A stretch of 64,000 nucleotides of DNA from Microvelia longipes (GCA_018340805.1 JACMZG010000008.1:76284416-76348415), one strand, 5' to 3'. Counted from the first letter of the stretch, positions 32,578 to 44,271 are shown. Numbers and translations are program-made. The notes: generated from the sequence alone by a model not told the origin.

Positions 32578-32800
32578 TTATTATAGAGGGGGCATAGCAT
32601 ATCTCAATACATTAATAAAAAGTTAAAACATCATTTTTAGGACTCTGTATAATCTCATAGAAACCTCCTGTAAGAGTAAGTTCAGGTTTTTAGCATAAAT
32701 ACATTGGGAGCTACAATGATAACAGACACACACACATACATACAGACAACTTTGAGAAAAACACTCACAATGTCTTAAAACACCTAAAACGCGGCGACAA
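32578..32800. mobile_element. Truncated CATAGAG MITE fused to DR1 fragment
   Basis: 32578-32695 carries the MITE's GAGGGGGCATAGCATATCTC end and AACCTCCTGTAAGAGTAAGT. 32698-32800 continues with the DR1 3' signature (TTGGGAGCTACAATGATAAC, AGACACACACACATAC, TTAAAACACCTAAAACG). Nested or adjacent truncations. Confidence 0.65.
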
Positions 32801-33620
32801 ATAATAAACTTGAATTTTTGCGATTTTTTGTTGACTCAGCAAACCGTGTCCTCTCCAAGGTTGATTTTTGTTACGTATTTTTTCGTAGTTTGGGAAAAAA
32901 GTAAGTTTGGGTGGCGCACCTCCCACCACACAGCTATCTCATTAGTGAATTTTTTTAAAGAAAATTCTCGAACATAGAATTAATAGGCTCGCTATATAAT
33001 ATATTTGATTTTACATATCGAATATGGACGTTTCACTCGCTAGATTGCATATATTAACAATTATATACAGTAGAAAGGCTTATTTATGCTTAGTGAATAA
33101 TGTATAGTAAATAAAGGCTCGCTAGATTGAATATATTTCGAATTTTAGGTATTAAATGAGGCTCGCTTTGCTCCCGAGATTGCGGTTATTAGTAATGATA
33201 CATATAGTAAGAAGTATTGGCTTCGCTCGCTAAGTATCTTAAGTACATTACAATTGATCTTAGCCTGGTACATTCTTATAAAATTAGTAAAAACTATATA
33301 AAATTATGGTCGACATGTTTAATTTTTAGGAATTCGGTTTATGGGCCCCCCATACGCGCAGAGTTTTTAACTCCGGCCGACCTGCGCAAAGCCGAGTGTA
33401 CAAAGTCTTGGCAGAGAACCAAAAATTATGTAGTATACCTAATAATCTATACTTATTAATTATTAATCTATACAAAGATTAATAATCTTTGGCCACAACT
33501 TGTGTTTACCCAACTGTGCAGACCACGGTAGCGCTGTGCAGTCCGACCGGAGATATGAAGATCCAAGAGGCCGACTGTGCAGTTGGATTTTGTGTTAATG
33601 TTTTAATAGTGTTTTTATAT
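32800..33620. other. Unassigned repeat-like sequence
   Basis: Contains repeated GGCTCGCTAGATTG-type phrases (32985, 33038, 33114, 33161, 33220) and a less AT-rich island at 33340-33590. The short frames 33217-33459 and 33489-33785 show no family features. I do not call genes here. Confidence 0.35.
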
Positions 33621-33624
33621 AAAA

Positions 33625-33905
33625 ATAAAAAATTGGGTACAGGGCACCTCGGAATTGTTACTCACCACATCGTATTCTCATCCTCACTACCTCGGATTTG
33701 CTTCGCTCGTCCTCAGAATATAAAAATTGTCCAATATCACTGTATCATGTTACTAGTTTATGAGTTGCATACTGCCACGATATAAGCGATTATCCAAATG
33801 TATTAGTGAAAAATCCGGTACTGAGAACATCATCTCATCGGATTTCCTTCGCTCATCCTACCTAATTGGGACTCGCTTCGCTGTATTTTTACTTGCCTTA
33901 TTGGA
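33625..33905 (+). repeat. DR1 dispersed repeat, 5' part, rearranged
   Basis: Starts GGGTACAGGGCACCTCGGAA. Two copies of the 'cggattTgcTTCGCTCgTCCt' block occur (33693 and 33838). Confidence 0.7.
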
Positions 33906-34302
33906 ACGAAACTTGGTTTACTTATTAATTGCGTATTGTTATACTCTTCTACCAAATTCCAACCCCATTGGATTATTTTTCGATTTTCTGCAATTTTTTA
34001 AAATTATATTAGAATATATTAGGATACATAATAAAATATATTTGCTTGGATGTCCAAACTCAACATCAATGGTTAAGAACGTGTTTTTTTAAAGGAGAGT
34101 TGTTTATCGTATAGGAAGTTCCTAGTATATGGTACATTGATTATAAATTGCCATTATTTTCAATATTATGAGCTAATTGATAAGGATTTAATATCAATCT
34201 CTGTATTAATTTATATTTAGAGGGGTTAAGAGTAAGATTTAAAATATATATTTATATACATATATTTTTAAATTAATATCTTGTTAAACTTCATTTAATA
34301 AG

Positions 34303-34313
34303 AATATATATAT

Positions 34314-34364
<51 letters not shown>

Positions 34365-34372
34365 TATAGGGA
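34303..34372. repeat. (AT)n microsatellite
   Basis: TATATA tract with a few interruptions. Confidence 0.93.
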
Positions 34373-34379
34373 GTGACTC

Positions 34380-35925
34380 AGTGTAAGCACTAGCTTGAGC
34401 CTATGCAACACAAATGGTCAATATATATTGTTAATATGATTTGCAATTAATTATTGTAAAAAGGGTATTTAGTTATAAATATACGATTTATTTATTTATA
34501 TTTATAAAAGGCCAGATGTGTTATTTATTCAGATCTTCATTAATTTTTAAAATGATTGGTTCGATATTTTGATTGTAAAGTTGAGTACCATCAAGAGTTA
34601 CGCAGTTGGGAGCATCAAATTCATAGATCATAATATATTATACAGGTATGGTTCCAAAATGCTGTACCCTTTTTCAGTAAAAGGAGTTCAGACAGACCAT
34701 CTGAGATACATCGCAGATACATCTGAGACCAGATAAATAAAAAAATAAAATAAAATGTTTATCCTTTTAAAATTAAAAATAAAAATACAAAACTTCTGTT
34801 TAAAAAGCAAATCTTGATGGCTGGAGCAGTTTATGTTCAACTATTTGTAACCTGATGATAACCATTCGGGAGTACTTGTTTACCTTTGAAGAATTTGAAA
34901 GATCCGAACCATTTCACAGAAGTAGGAAAATCAAGTCCTTTTTGAAAGGACTGAGCCAACCTTGAATGAATGTCCCCGAAAAACATCCACACTCTGACAC
35001 TGTGCTACTTTTATTCTCGTTAGTATTTTAAATAATGTCGTACGTCGGTAGAAGATCATAAACAAAAATTATTTAGGGTATATGTGTGAAGAAGGGTTTC
35101 AGTTTTGTTTGTATAAGGCAGTAGATTAGGAAAGGGGTCACCTAGGGAGGGTGATGCTCTGTAAACCGGTACCTCCTCCTCTGAAAGGATTATCATACGA
35201 TTAGGACTAAAATATTAACGGATTTTTATACCTACTTACACAGTTCCTTGGCCTCTAAGGATATTTTGTGGGATTACCCATTTTCTTAAATACTGATAAG
35301 GTTTCTAAAGGGATAAATATGAACCTGCTTTAACAGGCTCGAATACTCTCGTTTGACAAGCGGTACCTATGGGATATGTATGAGTGACCCCGTCATGCTC
35401 ACTTAAAAGTCATTCACACCTCGGCAGGTAGCCAAGGATTGACACCTTTAAAAATAATATAACACCTTCAAGTGCCAAATACCATAAAATACCTTTTTCT
35501 CTAAAAGGTGAATAATAGAAGGATCGGAAACAAGAACAGAGACCTCCCTAGTTACCGAGCACTCGATTTTGTGAAAGGGAGCTCCACTTAAAAGCGGTAA
35601 AGTGATTCTTAAAGTAAATGAGAAAAATATTGTAGAAAAATACTGAATGGTTTGTTTTCCCTTTTTTACCTTTTATAGTTTAACAAGAATTTGTTTGTTT
35701 AGTTCGTTTAAAGAAACTTTACTATTTAAGTGTAAAGGTAAGAGGACATTTTTAGTTAAAATCAGTTTAAGCACATAAAACTTGAAAAGAGAGATAGAAT
35801 ACTTTTAGACACTATGCCGCCTATTTTTACCTTTTCTCTGTTCGTATATAACGTCGGGTATCCCCCCTCCTCTTCAAATTTATAGTTTTTAGATGAACTT
35901 TCGTTAGATGTACACATCAATCATG
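34380..35925. other. Unassigned sequence
   Basis: No exon, RNA gene or terminal repeat recognised. A less AT-rich stretch at 35100-35620 (for example GGTCACCTAGGGAGGGTGAT) looks like eroded transposon or repeat sequence without an open frame. Confidence 0.35.
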
Positions 35926-35931
35926 TACAAT

Positions 35932-36240
35932 AATGGAGATACTAGAGGGGGCATAGCCAATCTCTATACATTGAGAGGTTTGAAACATCTTTTTGGGGAT
36001 TTCAGGGGCTCTGCGTAGCCTCATTGAAACCTCCTCCATAAGTGAGCTAAGGTTATAATTAAATTATTTTATTTTGTTTGTGTTTTGATTTGCATTTATA
36101 ACGTTCTACTATTTAAGTTACACTAATTTTTTACTGATTATTTGATTATATTTATAATATAAGCAAAGGTGGTCAGGGTACTTTTTCAGTGTTTCAAAAT
36201 TTAACTTATAGGACCTCTCTAGTAATAATATCTCTATGAG
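35932..36240. mobile_element. CATAGAG MITE, copy 3
   Basis: Contains ACTAGAGGGGGCATAGCCAA, CATCTTTTTGGGGATTTC, AAACCTCCTCCATAAG, GTGGTCAGGGTACTTTTT and ends TAATAATATCTCTATG. The left terminus is eroded (ATGGAGATACTAGAGG). Confidence 0.8.
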
Positions 36241-36480
36241 CGTTGCTTGTGGGGAAGGGTAAAGTTGCCTTACCTGACACTCAAGTCTTTTGTTTCATCG
36301 TTGAATTCAATTCTTTTAGCATTTATTCATAAAACCTTCTAAGCTTTATATTTTATTAGTTAAAGTTATAGGCGATGCATAAAGCATACACATCTCTTGA
36401 CACCTCTCCAGGACTGCAGAATACGCCATCTAGTCCTATTTCGTTTTAGTATTATTGGTTATTACATGGCATTTTGTAAC

Positions 36481-36762
36481 GACTAGAAATTATAGAAAAA
36501 TGGCTGAATCATTAGTTGTTTTGACCGAGATTTTGTGGTATAGACTCACTATAATTTTTAATAACAAAAAATATAACTGACCGGTTTCGACTATACGTCA
36601 TTACCAGAGCTGTTTACTGACTGATATTCTGTAAACAGCTCTGATGATGACATAAAGTCGAATTCGTCAGTTATATTTTTATACTATGTGTTGACAATAT
36701 ATATTGTTTTAATTCTATAATTTTTTTCATTAAACATCATGGTGAGAAAAATGACTAGAAAT
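36481..36762. mobile_element. Fold-back element with hammerhead-like motifs, 10-bp TSD
   Basis: Direct repeats GACTAGAAAT at 36481-36490 and 36753-36762 bound a 262-bp insert. Its core is a palindrome with arms 36569-36617 and 36630-36680. Each arm carries a hammerhead-like motif (see separate entries). The head segment AATCATTAGTTGTTTTGACC, then GAGATTTTGT, is shared with the element at 58447, so they are one family. Confidence 0.8.
36636..36672 (+). ncRNA. Degenerate hammerhead-like motif
   Basis: The plus strand has the intact core CTGATGA (36641-36647) and stem II GAC/GTC, but GAATTCGTC replaces the expected GAAACCGGTC. The minus-strand copy in the other arm (36574-36612) has intact GAAACCGGTC but a mutated core (CTGGTAA). 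Neither is predicted to be active as read. Confidence 0.5.
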
Positions 36763-36785
36763 CCAATGACTAGAATTATTCAAAA

Positions 36786-36812
36786 GAAATTCGCTAAAGG
36801 TGTTTAGCGAAT
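36786..36812. repeat. Short perfect inverted repeat
   Basis: ATTCGCTAAA-GGTG-TTTAGCGAAT, a 10-bp stem. AATTCGCTAAA-like ends recur near 41625 and 57483 in other repeat sequence. Confidence 0.7.
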
Positions 36813-36849
36813 TTTCATCATATGGAGTGGGTCTGCGAAGCGCCAAGGA

Positions 36850-37750
36850 GTTTCCTCATCATAATTTGTTTATACCTAATGTCTAGTGTATAACTGTTGC
36901 ACCAGACAAGTTCAGTAGAACAGTAACGGAAATATAGGTGAATATGTTTTTATAGTAGTATTCCATAATACAGCTGAAAGTAGTTCCTGATTCTAGGAAC
37001 CCTGCTTTCACCTTAACACGTAATTTACAATGTTCCTTTTATATTTTCTTTTTGAGAGGTGAAATATTAAATGGCTAATAAATGTCAAAATAAATATTAA
37101 ATGACCCGTTCAGTAGGTAATAAAACCAGGTAGTGAGATTTCAAGCACCTTTAATTGACAATAAATGACAATGACATTTTCAAGAGGGTAGACTTACATT
37201 CGCCAAAGTTAGAGGCTCATGATGTTAGACAAGATGTCTCGAATTTAGATTTTACAGTGTACCCGCTTATTGATCTGGTTTATTAAACGTACCAAAAAAA
37301 CCCCACCCTAAAGATAGACACACTGTCTCTGCCCAAGATGGTGAAGTATTCTATACATTTTCAATTTTCATATAGTTGGTACAATTTGGTACTATCTAAT
37401 TTTTTATTGTTCTTAAATCAAACTTGACTAGAGCGCTGCCCTAAACTATACTATACTATATATACCATTTATTAATCCATATAACATAGCAATTTACAAT
37501 ATTGGTTTATAATTCTGTAGGATTAAAGTCACTCCCAGATTTGTAATACATACTTACTTAAATGTAAGTTAAAATTAATTAACAAAATAATTTTAAATAA
37601 TATGTAAATATAAAAATAGTTATATTTATATTTAATATTAAGTAAGTATGTATGACAAATTAATATTATTGTTATTGTAACAATTAACAATAGGAAAAAA
37701 TATATTCATAATTACTATATTGAATCTTAAACTATAAAAGTTAATTAATT
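36850..37750. other. Unassigned sequence
   Basis: AT-rich, with short imperfect inverted phrases (TACTTACTTAAATGTAAGTT near 37550). No gene or bounded element supported. Confidence 0.35.
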
Positions 37751-37752
37751 TA

Positions 37753-37754
<2 letters not shown>

Positions 37755-37799
<45 letters not shown>

Positions 37800-37808
37800 T
37801 ATATATAA
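37755..37808. repeat. (AT)n microsatellite
   Basis: TATATA tract. Confidence 0.92.
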
Positions 37809-37847
37809 ATAAAGAGTTACAAGGTTTTGATCACAATAATTGAAAAA

Positions 37848-38222
37848 AAAACGAGTACGGGATACCTCGGTACTTTTCCTTATCACATCGGACTCGCTTC
37901 GCTCGTCTTTAGATAGTACATACATTCGTTTTATTACCAGCGGTCACCCTTCCAGGCACTGACTACGCTTGATACTGCTTAATTTATAATTTAACAAAAA
38001 TCATGGATATATTCGTCGAATTGAAACGGAAGTTCTTGGTGTAATATTTATTATGTAATGGTATATACTTGTACTGAATTTCAATTCAATTAGATAACAG
38101 ACTCACACACACATACAGACAAACAGACAACTTTGTAAAAACCACATAGGACGCCTTAAAACATCTAAAATGGATAATTCCGGTGACATCTCAGTTCGAT
38201 TTTTTTTGCAAACAATACTTTT
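37848..38222 (+). repeat. DR1 dispersed repeat, internally deleted copy
   Basis: Both ends are present: GAGTACGGGATACCTCGGTA with CGGACTCGCTTCGCTCGTC on the left; ACACACACATACAGAC, AACTTTGTAAAAACCACATA, ACATCTAAAATGGATAAT and GCAAACAATACTTTTCC on the right. It lacks about 450 bp of the interior present at 60365-61205. Confidence 0.82.
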
Positions 38223-38227
38223 CCTAT

Positions 38228-38670
38228 AAAGATCTAATCAAATCGTTATATCATATCGTTATCGTTTCCTAATAATGTAAGACCTAATCAATCGTTTTCT
38301 ATCGTTATATCATATGATCGTTTCCTAATAATATAAGACCTAATCAAATCGTTTTCTATCGTTATATCATATCGTTATCGTTTCCTAATAATATAAGACC
38401 TAATCAAATCGTTTCCTATTATTATATCATATCGTTATCGTTTCCTAATAATATAAGACCTTATCAAATCATTTTCTATCGTTATATCAATGTTATCGTT
38501 TCTAAATATATGAACTATCAAATTATATCCTATCGTTATCGTTTCCTATAATATATGACAAATCAAATCGTTATATCCTATCGTTATCGTTTCCTAATAA
38601 TATATGGCTTAATCAAATCGCTATATCCATTCGATATCGTTTCCTAATAAAAATATGACCTAATAAAATC
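38228..38670. repeat. 61-bp minisatellite
   Basis: About 7 units of CCTAATCAAATCGTTTTCTA, TCGTTATATCATATCGTTAT, CGTTTCCTAATAATATAAGA. It starts immediately at the 3' end of a DR1 copy. Confidence 0.93.
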
Positions 38671-39710
38671 GTTACTGGGAGCTCATTAAAATGTTTTTAT
38701 GGGTGGCACTATTTCTTTACTTTCTTGGGAGTGCCCCAGGGAAGTATTTTGGGTCCTCTTCTTTTGCTATTTATATTATGACTTAAAATAAATTTTAAAG
38801 ATTGTTTGTTATGTATATGCTGATAGTAGTTTATAATGTGATGCCTTAATTTACCTATATGTTAATTTGTATTAAGGTTTTGTGACATTGTTGCTAATGT
38901 TTACATGTATTTAGTATATTCATAATACTTATGTATATTTAGATTCATTATAATACTATAGTGTGTCTGCCTTGTAGTTTAAAGTGTATGGAGGTTTGGT
39001 TTAACAGAGAGACCAAGTGTTGTTCCCAGTTTTCACTAGACTATATGATTCAGTCAAAATATGTATATTTGCTTGAAAAAGGAACCATAGAAATTCACGG
39101 CTCTTCTGTCTAGATTAGATGAAATATACCTACACTTAAAATTAAAAGGAGTAGAACACTATGTTAAGGAGCTGGCAAAAAGGGCCTAACAACGTGGCCT
39201 ACTTGCCTGGTAGTTACTACCCCCCCCCTATATTACTACTAGTATATTAGTTTTAGCAAATAATTGATTGTATGCGACGTGTAAATAATATTAATTTATG
39301 AGATACGTGTATAATTACTTAGTTGTGACAAATATTTTTTTTAAAGTTAAATTGTAAAGAAATAAAAACAACAAACACAGTAATACAAAATCAAAAATAA
39401 ACATGAAATTATAACATTCAAAGTTTATAATTTATAAACTTAAAACCACTGCTTTGGCTGATTTAGATCAGATGATTGTTAAAATAAATGTATTATTATA
39501 ATGTTAATTATGTAAACTATAATCGTAATATAATAAATGATTATTCATTCACGGTATAAATGAGGAAAAGAAACAATATTTAAGTTTTCGTGTTGTTTTT
39601 ATTCATTAACAATATTTTATAACTTTCCTGTTTTCTAACGAATTGTACTAAGAAAAAACTGTATTTATGTGGGTTTGGGTCACATCAAGAATTAACAATT
39701 ATATATATGT
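38670..39710. other. Unassigned sequence with an RT-like scrap
   Basis: Near 38700-38830 the plus strand shows GVPQGSILGPLLLLFIL-like words in mixed frames (TGGGAGTGCCCCAGGGAAGT, ATTTTGGGTCCTCTTCTTTT) and a TATGCTGATAGTAG (YADDS-like). This is a tiny non-LTR RT relic. The rest has nothing recognisable. Confidence 0.5.
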
Positions 39711-39711
39711 G

Positions 39712-39719
39712 AATATATA

Positions 39720-39765
<46 letters not shown>

Positions 39766-39798
39766 TATTATATATATATATATATATATATTATATAT

Positions 39799-39869
<71 letters not shown>

Positions 39870-40040
39870 ATATATACAGAATTTAAGATAGAAACACTAA
39901 GAAAATACTTAATAAAATTAGTAAGTATCGAACTAAGTTCTTCGTCTGACAGAGAGGGACTGGTATATAATAATATATAATAATATATATATATATATAA
40001 ATATTATATATATTATATAATATATATATATATATATTTC
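39712..40040. repeat. Two (AT)n tracts with (TG)n
   Basis: TG then TATATA at 39712-39876, and a second tract at 39965-40038, separated by a unique 90-base stretch. Confidence 0.92.
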
Positions 40041-40379
40041 GCTAATAATGACGTACCTACATACTTATTATAAGTCGAACGTGACGTTACTGCTCGTTTA
40101 TATTTTATTGGGTAATAACATTTTAAAATGAAATAATTAACAATCAAATTTTTGCTTAATTTTTCGGAATACATTTACTGAAAATTATTTACATTTCCTT
40201 TAAAAAATACAGACAGAATGAGTTACAAGCAGTGCTTAGTAATTTAGTTAAAGCTAATGTTATAAAGCATAACCTGAAACCTTAAAGTAAGAAATGAGTT
40301 GTTAAGCAGGGGAACACCATTCCAAAAGAAATTCGTCCGACATGCGGACCACCGTGCCAGAATTATTTTGTTGTTATAA

Positions 40380-40810
40380 ACTTATGTAACGTAAAGAACG
40401 ATAAAAATTATCGTTATAACCAGGATTCGACACAGGTGCCCCCACTTTGAGTACTTTAAATACTCGTATCGAAAATTTTTTTCGAACTCACTTTCCCAAA
40501 AACATCTTAAAGGACTTCCCACTTGAAATATGTAGTTTACTGACCGTATTTTAGGTTTTCGGGAATTCACTAAAGTTTTTTCGACTTTTTGGTCATTTTA
40601 AGTGGTCGCATCGACTTTAGACCAGTTTTAATCGATTCATTGTCCCATCAAACATTGGAAACGACACCCTACTCAAAGTTTATTTTCTTATCGACCGTAA
40701 ATTTAGGTTCCGGTAATTTACCACAGTTTTTCGACTTTTTGGTTACTTAGAGCAGTCATATTGGCTTCGGACTTATTGGTTCGATTCAGTACTCCAAAAA
40801 ACATGAAGTA
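40380..40810 (-). pseudogene. Unrecognised degenerate sequence with internal duplication
   Basis: 40505-40620 and 40692-40800 are diverged direct copies (shared CTGACCGTATTTTAGG/CGACCGTAAATTTAGG and TTTTTCGACTTTTTGGT). A 62-codon minus-strand frame (GSPLRCFWESEFEKNFRYEY) covers part of it. Possibly decayed transposon coding sequence; function unknown. Confidence 0.3.
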
Positions 40811-40854
40811 AGACCTTTTTGCGGCGAAAAATATTAACCTTGAATATTACTATT

Positions 40855-41450
40855 TTTCTCATTGATAATTCGCTTAATTCTAATAAGCAAGGTAACTAAA
40901 TGAGAAAGGAACCAGGTTGGTTTTATAACCAATCAGAACTCATTTTGTTTTTAGATAGTTTTGAGAGAATTTAAATGGCCAATCAATAAAAAAGTTAATT
41001 ATTCATTTTTTTCATAAAATTGTGTTTTTTTAAATTTATTAAATTGGTCATTGAAATTATTAATTATTTAGGAGGGGAAACATTTTTTTTTTGGTAGTTT
41101 GTGATATGTTTATGGGTTTAATTGCCGCTATTTTGAAAATATAATACATATTTTTGGTCTACCTATCAATACCTATAATTAGATAACCCACTCGATTTAA
41201 AAAGAAATATATATTTTGACGCATGCGTGCGTGCGCAATTTTGAAAGTGCTAAAATAAACTATTAAAACTTTTTATTCAGAGAATTTAAATAGCCAATAA
41301 AGAGCTATTATTATAAATTTTTCATGTTTTTAAATGAGTTAGTACAGGGAATTAGTACCCAATTTCAGGGGTTTTGGATATCTTTTAGAAGTGTTATAAT
41401 GACCATTTTGGTCTACACATTAATAACTATAATCTGATATACTTTTTTTA
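40855..41450. repeat. Dispersed repeat with near-identical inverted copies
   Basis: 40855-40970 is inverted at 55886-56000, and 40970-41450 is inverted at 58845-59355 with few differences (shared GACGCATGCGTGCGTGCGCA, AGGGGTTTTGGATATCTTTT). It ends at an (AT)n tract (41447-41502). No ORF. Confidence 0.8.
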
Positions 41451-41455
41451 TATAT

Positions 41456-41489
<34 letters not shown>

Positions 41490-41729
41490 ATATATATATA
41501 ATGACTCGCGAAACCTATTTTTTAGTCATCAGACTTCTGAAACGGATTTTTGTCTTGGTCTGAGGTTGTCGAGATTTGACTCCATGACGCCTATCATATT
41601 TGCGATTTTTTTCTTCAAGAAAATTCGCTAAAAATAACAGTGCACAGTTAGTGTAACTTAATACGATTAAAATACAAAACAAAACAACCAATGAGTGGAG
41701 AGCAGATAAAAATTAATTAATTAACTTAT

Positions 41730-41852
41730 ATCTCTCAGGAGGCTTCAATGAGGTTACCTTCAACACAGTGTCCCTCAGAGCCCTAATAAGATATTTCAAG
41801 TTCACATGCATTATGAGATAGGCTGTGCCCCCTCTAGATATTTTCATCTACG
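41730..41852. mobile_element. CATAGAG MITE fragment
   Basis: Contains CTCTCAGGAGGCTTCAATGA, GGTTACCTTCAAC, TCAGAGCCCTAATAAGA and GGCTGTGCCCCCTCTAGATA, matching the right half of the family only. Confidence 0.75.
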
Positions 41853-42465
41853 TTTGTGATATAATAATTGTTTTATGTAAAAAAAACATAAAAAAAAAAT
41901 AAATGTTTTATGTACTATTTATTAATTAATACCTAATCTTGAGTTGCAACCAATGTATTTTAAGCGTTAAATTTGCTTGTAAAATCTCTTCAAAAAATTT
42001 TAATAAATATTTCGACTTATACGTTCAGTTAGTGGAATAATTTTAAGTTGATTTAATGGAAGTTGAGAGAAGTTTTGACGAGAAACTGGTTAACTGGATA
42101 GAGGCCTGTATAATCCTCAAGGAAAAGAGCTTAACACTTTCCCAGGATTATGACTTCAGAATGGCTTGATTTAGTTAAAAGGGTTCATCAAGTTGTTTTT
42201 AGCTCTTCGCTCTACTGATCAGATTCAACTGACTCTAAATTTGACTTTAGTCTACTTAACTTTTCCTAAGACTTTTACTTTTTTGTGAAAAGTTTTTGAT
42301 GTTTGACCAGAAAATATATTTAACTCTAGACGGTGTATAATGTAAAGTTTATTGACTAGATTTTGAGAACTAAAGAAGCGCATTTCACTCCCAAGGGAGA
42401 AAAAATTACTTTTCATTCCCTTGGAAGTAAAATGTAACTTTTTGTCCCTTGGGAACAAAAAGTGT
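41853..42465. other. Unassigned AT-rich sequence
   Basis: No exon found. Short repeated phrase CTTTTTGTCCCTTGGGAA/TTCATTCCCTTGGAAG near 42395-42460. Confidence 0.35.
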
Positions 42466-42469
42466 TTTC

Positions 42470-43550
42470 TATTATTGGGTTATTAGAGCCAATTATATCA
42501 TTTTTTAAGGGGGTGGTATTCTCTAAACTAATACAGGTGACCGAACAATTTTTTTAATTTTCCCGGGGGTGGCACCCCCAAAATTTATAATGGGGGCCCG
42601 ACCAAAACCATTTTTTTATTGGCTCAAAATCCGTTTCACGTCAAAAGAAGTTGTTTGGAGCAATAAAAAAAAATTGATTGTTTTGGGGGCAGCACCCCTA
42701 AAATTTATAAGGGGGTCCGACCCAAAAAATTAGAATAAAATACAACCAAACGTGCTAAAATAAATTCGACGTCTGGAAATAAAATCTTGTATGCACCTTC
42801 CCCCTCGCAATTACCATTGCTATGAGTTAATAGTCATAATTCCCTCAACTTTGCCTCGGGAGTTAATAGTCATAACTCCCTCGGCTTTGCCTCGAGAGTT
42901 ATAGTCATAACTCTCTCAACTTTGCCTCAGGAGTTAATAGTCATAACTCCCTCGGCTTTGCCTTAAGAGTTAATAGTCTTGCCTCGGGAGTTAATAGTCA
43001 TAACTCTCTCAACTTTGCCTCAGGAGTTATTAACTCCTGAGGCAAAGTTGAGAGAGTTATGACTATTAACTCCCGAGGCAAGACTATTAACTCTTAAGGC
43101 AAAGCCGAGGGAGTTATGACTATTAGTCATAACTCCCTCGGCTTTGCCTCAAGAGTTAATAGTCATAACTCTCCCAATTTTGCCTCGGGAGTTAATAGTC
43201 ATAACTCCCTCGGCTTTGCCTTAAGAGTTAATAGTCATAACTCTCTCAAGTTTGCCTCGGGAGTTAATAGTCATAACTCTCTCAACTTTGCCTCAGGAGT
43301 TAATAGTCATAACTCCCTCGGCTTTGCCTCAAGAGTTAATAGTCATAACTCTCCCAATTTTGCCTCGGGAGTTAATAGTCATAACTCCCTCGGCTTTGCC
43401 TCGGGAGTTTAACACATGAATCCCTCGGCTTCGCCTCGGAAGTTAAATACTTTGGTTCCCTCGGCTTAAGTCTTAGGAACCATCTAACTGCTCAGGGAAA
43501 TAATGGCATTCTTTACTCCCTTGATGCATAAATAACTATTAAAATACTGA
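42470..43550. mobile_element. Repeat element with internal 36-bp minisatellite
   Basis: The flanks (GGGGGTGGCACCCCCAAAAT, TTGGGGGCAGCACCCC, TACTCCCTTGATGCATAAAT) are shared in reverse with 13195-13720, so this is a mobile repeat. Its middle (42820-43430) is a tandem array of TCATAACTCCCTCGGCTTTG plus CCTCGGGAGTTAATAG. The 98-codon frame of 'VNSHNSLGFAS' repeats arises from this unit. Confidence 0.75.
42820..43430. repeat. 36-bp minisatellite with an inverted block
   Basis: About 16 units. Units 42820-43027 and 43126-43430 read in one direction and 43028-43125 in the other, making two palindromic junctions (GAGTTATTAACTC at 43023 and GACTATTAGTC at 43116). Each unit is itself partly palindromic (CTCCCTCGG...GGGAG). 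Confidence 0.93.
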
Positions 43551-43559
43551 TTTAAGTAA

Positions 43560-44170
43560 GACTAGAGTGCACAGCACATATATACAGTTCGGACAACTAG
43601 ATTCTCAAATGGGATTGGTCAAATTTAGAACAATTTTTAAAGAAGATACAGCAAATCTTATTATTCTTTTTTTTATAATACAAAAAGGTTCATATTTATA
43701 ACCTTATAACAATTATGGTTCTATTTAATAACAATGTTTATAACATAATTGATGATATGGCACTAATGTGACATTAAAAACTCACTCCAGTTTATTATTC
43801 ATATACATTCAATGTTCATATTATATTGCAATCATGGACACAAAAACAAATTCTAATAATTTTTATAACAATTTTAGTTAATGTATAACAGATTATAAAT
43901 ATTTTATATGTTATAACAATTTTTGGCATTGGTCTACTAGGACCATACAGCCATGGTATACTTATTTTATAATTTTATGACTTAAATAAATAATAAAAAC
44001 TGTTTAAAATTTTAATAGTAAATATTAAAAATAAAAATAAAAAATTATTGGTTAAACTTTTCATTTATTTATTTAACTTTTAATTTATTACATATACCCC
44101 ATTAAAAAGAAATTCTATTTGCGGACCTCCGCACCAGCATTTTTATAATAATTTTTATAATATTTTTATA
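43560..44170. other. Unassigned AT-rich sequence
   Basis: Repeated ATAACAATTTT-type words; no coding exon or element termini found. Confidence 0.35.
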
Positions 44171-44228
44171 CGAAAGATATTAGAATAAAATAAAAGAGGA
44201 GAAATCTCTCCACAAAATATATTTCTTT

Positions 44229-44271
44229 TAGCAAAGCGCTTTCAACCTAACAAAGGTCATCATCAGTGCTA
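44229..44271 (-). ncRNA. Hammerhead-ribozyme-like motif (minus strand)
   Basis: Mirror of 44370-44413 in the other arm: stem I TAGCA/TGCTA, CTGATGA, stem II GACCT/AGGTT, GAAAGCGCTT. It differs from its partner only in the stem II loop. Transcription from either strand would therefore produce one sense and one antisense copy of the motif. Confidence 0.62.

Noticed and set aside
41501..41560. Hammerhead motif next to the (AT)n tract (minus strand GTCTGATGACTA)
   Set aside because: CTGATGA and a CTA/TAG helix are there, but GTTTCG replaces GAAA, so the core is not met.
43116..43412. 98-codon frame with repeated 'VNSHNSLGFAS' units
   Set aside because: It is a by-product of the 36-bp tandem unit (a multiple of 3) and has no start context or homology.
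42820..43430. CRISPR-like array (36-bp period)
   Set aside because: Units are contiguous with no unique spacers, in a eukaryotic repeat element.
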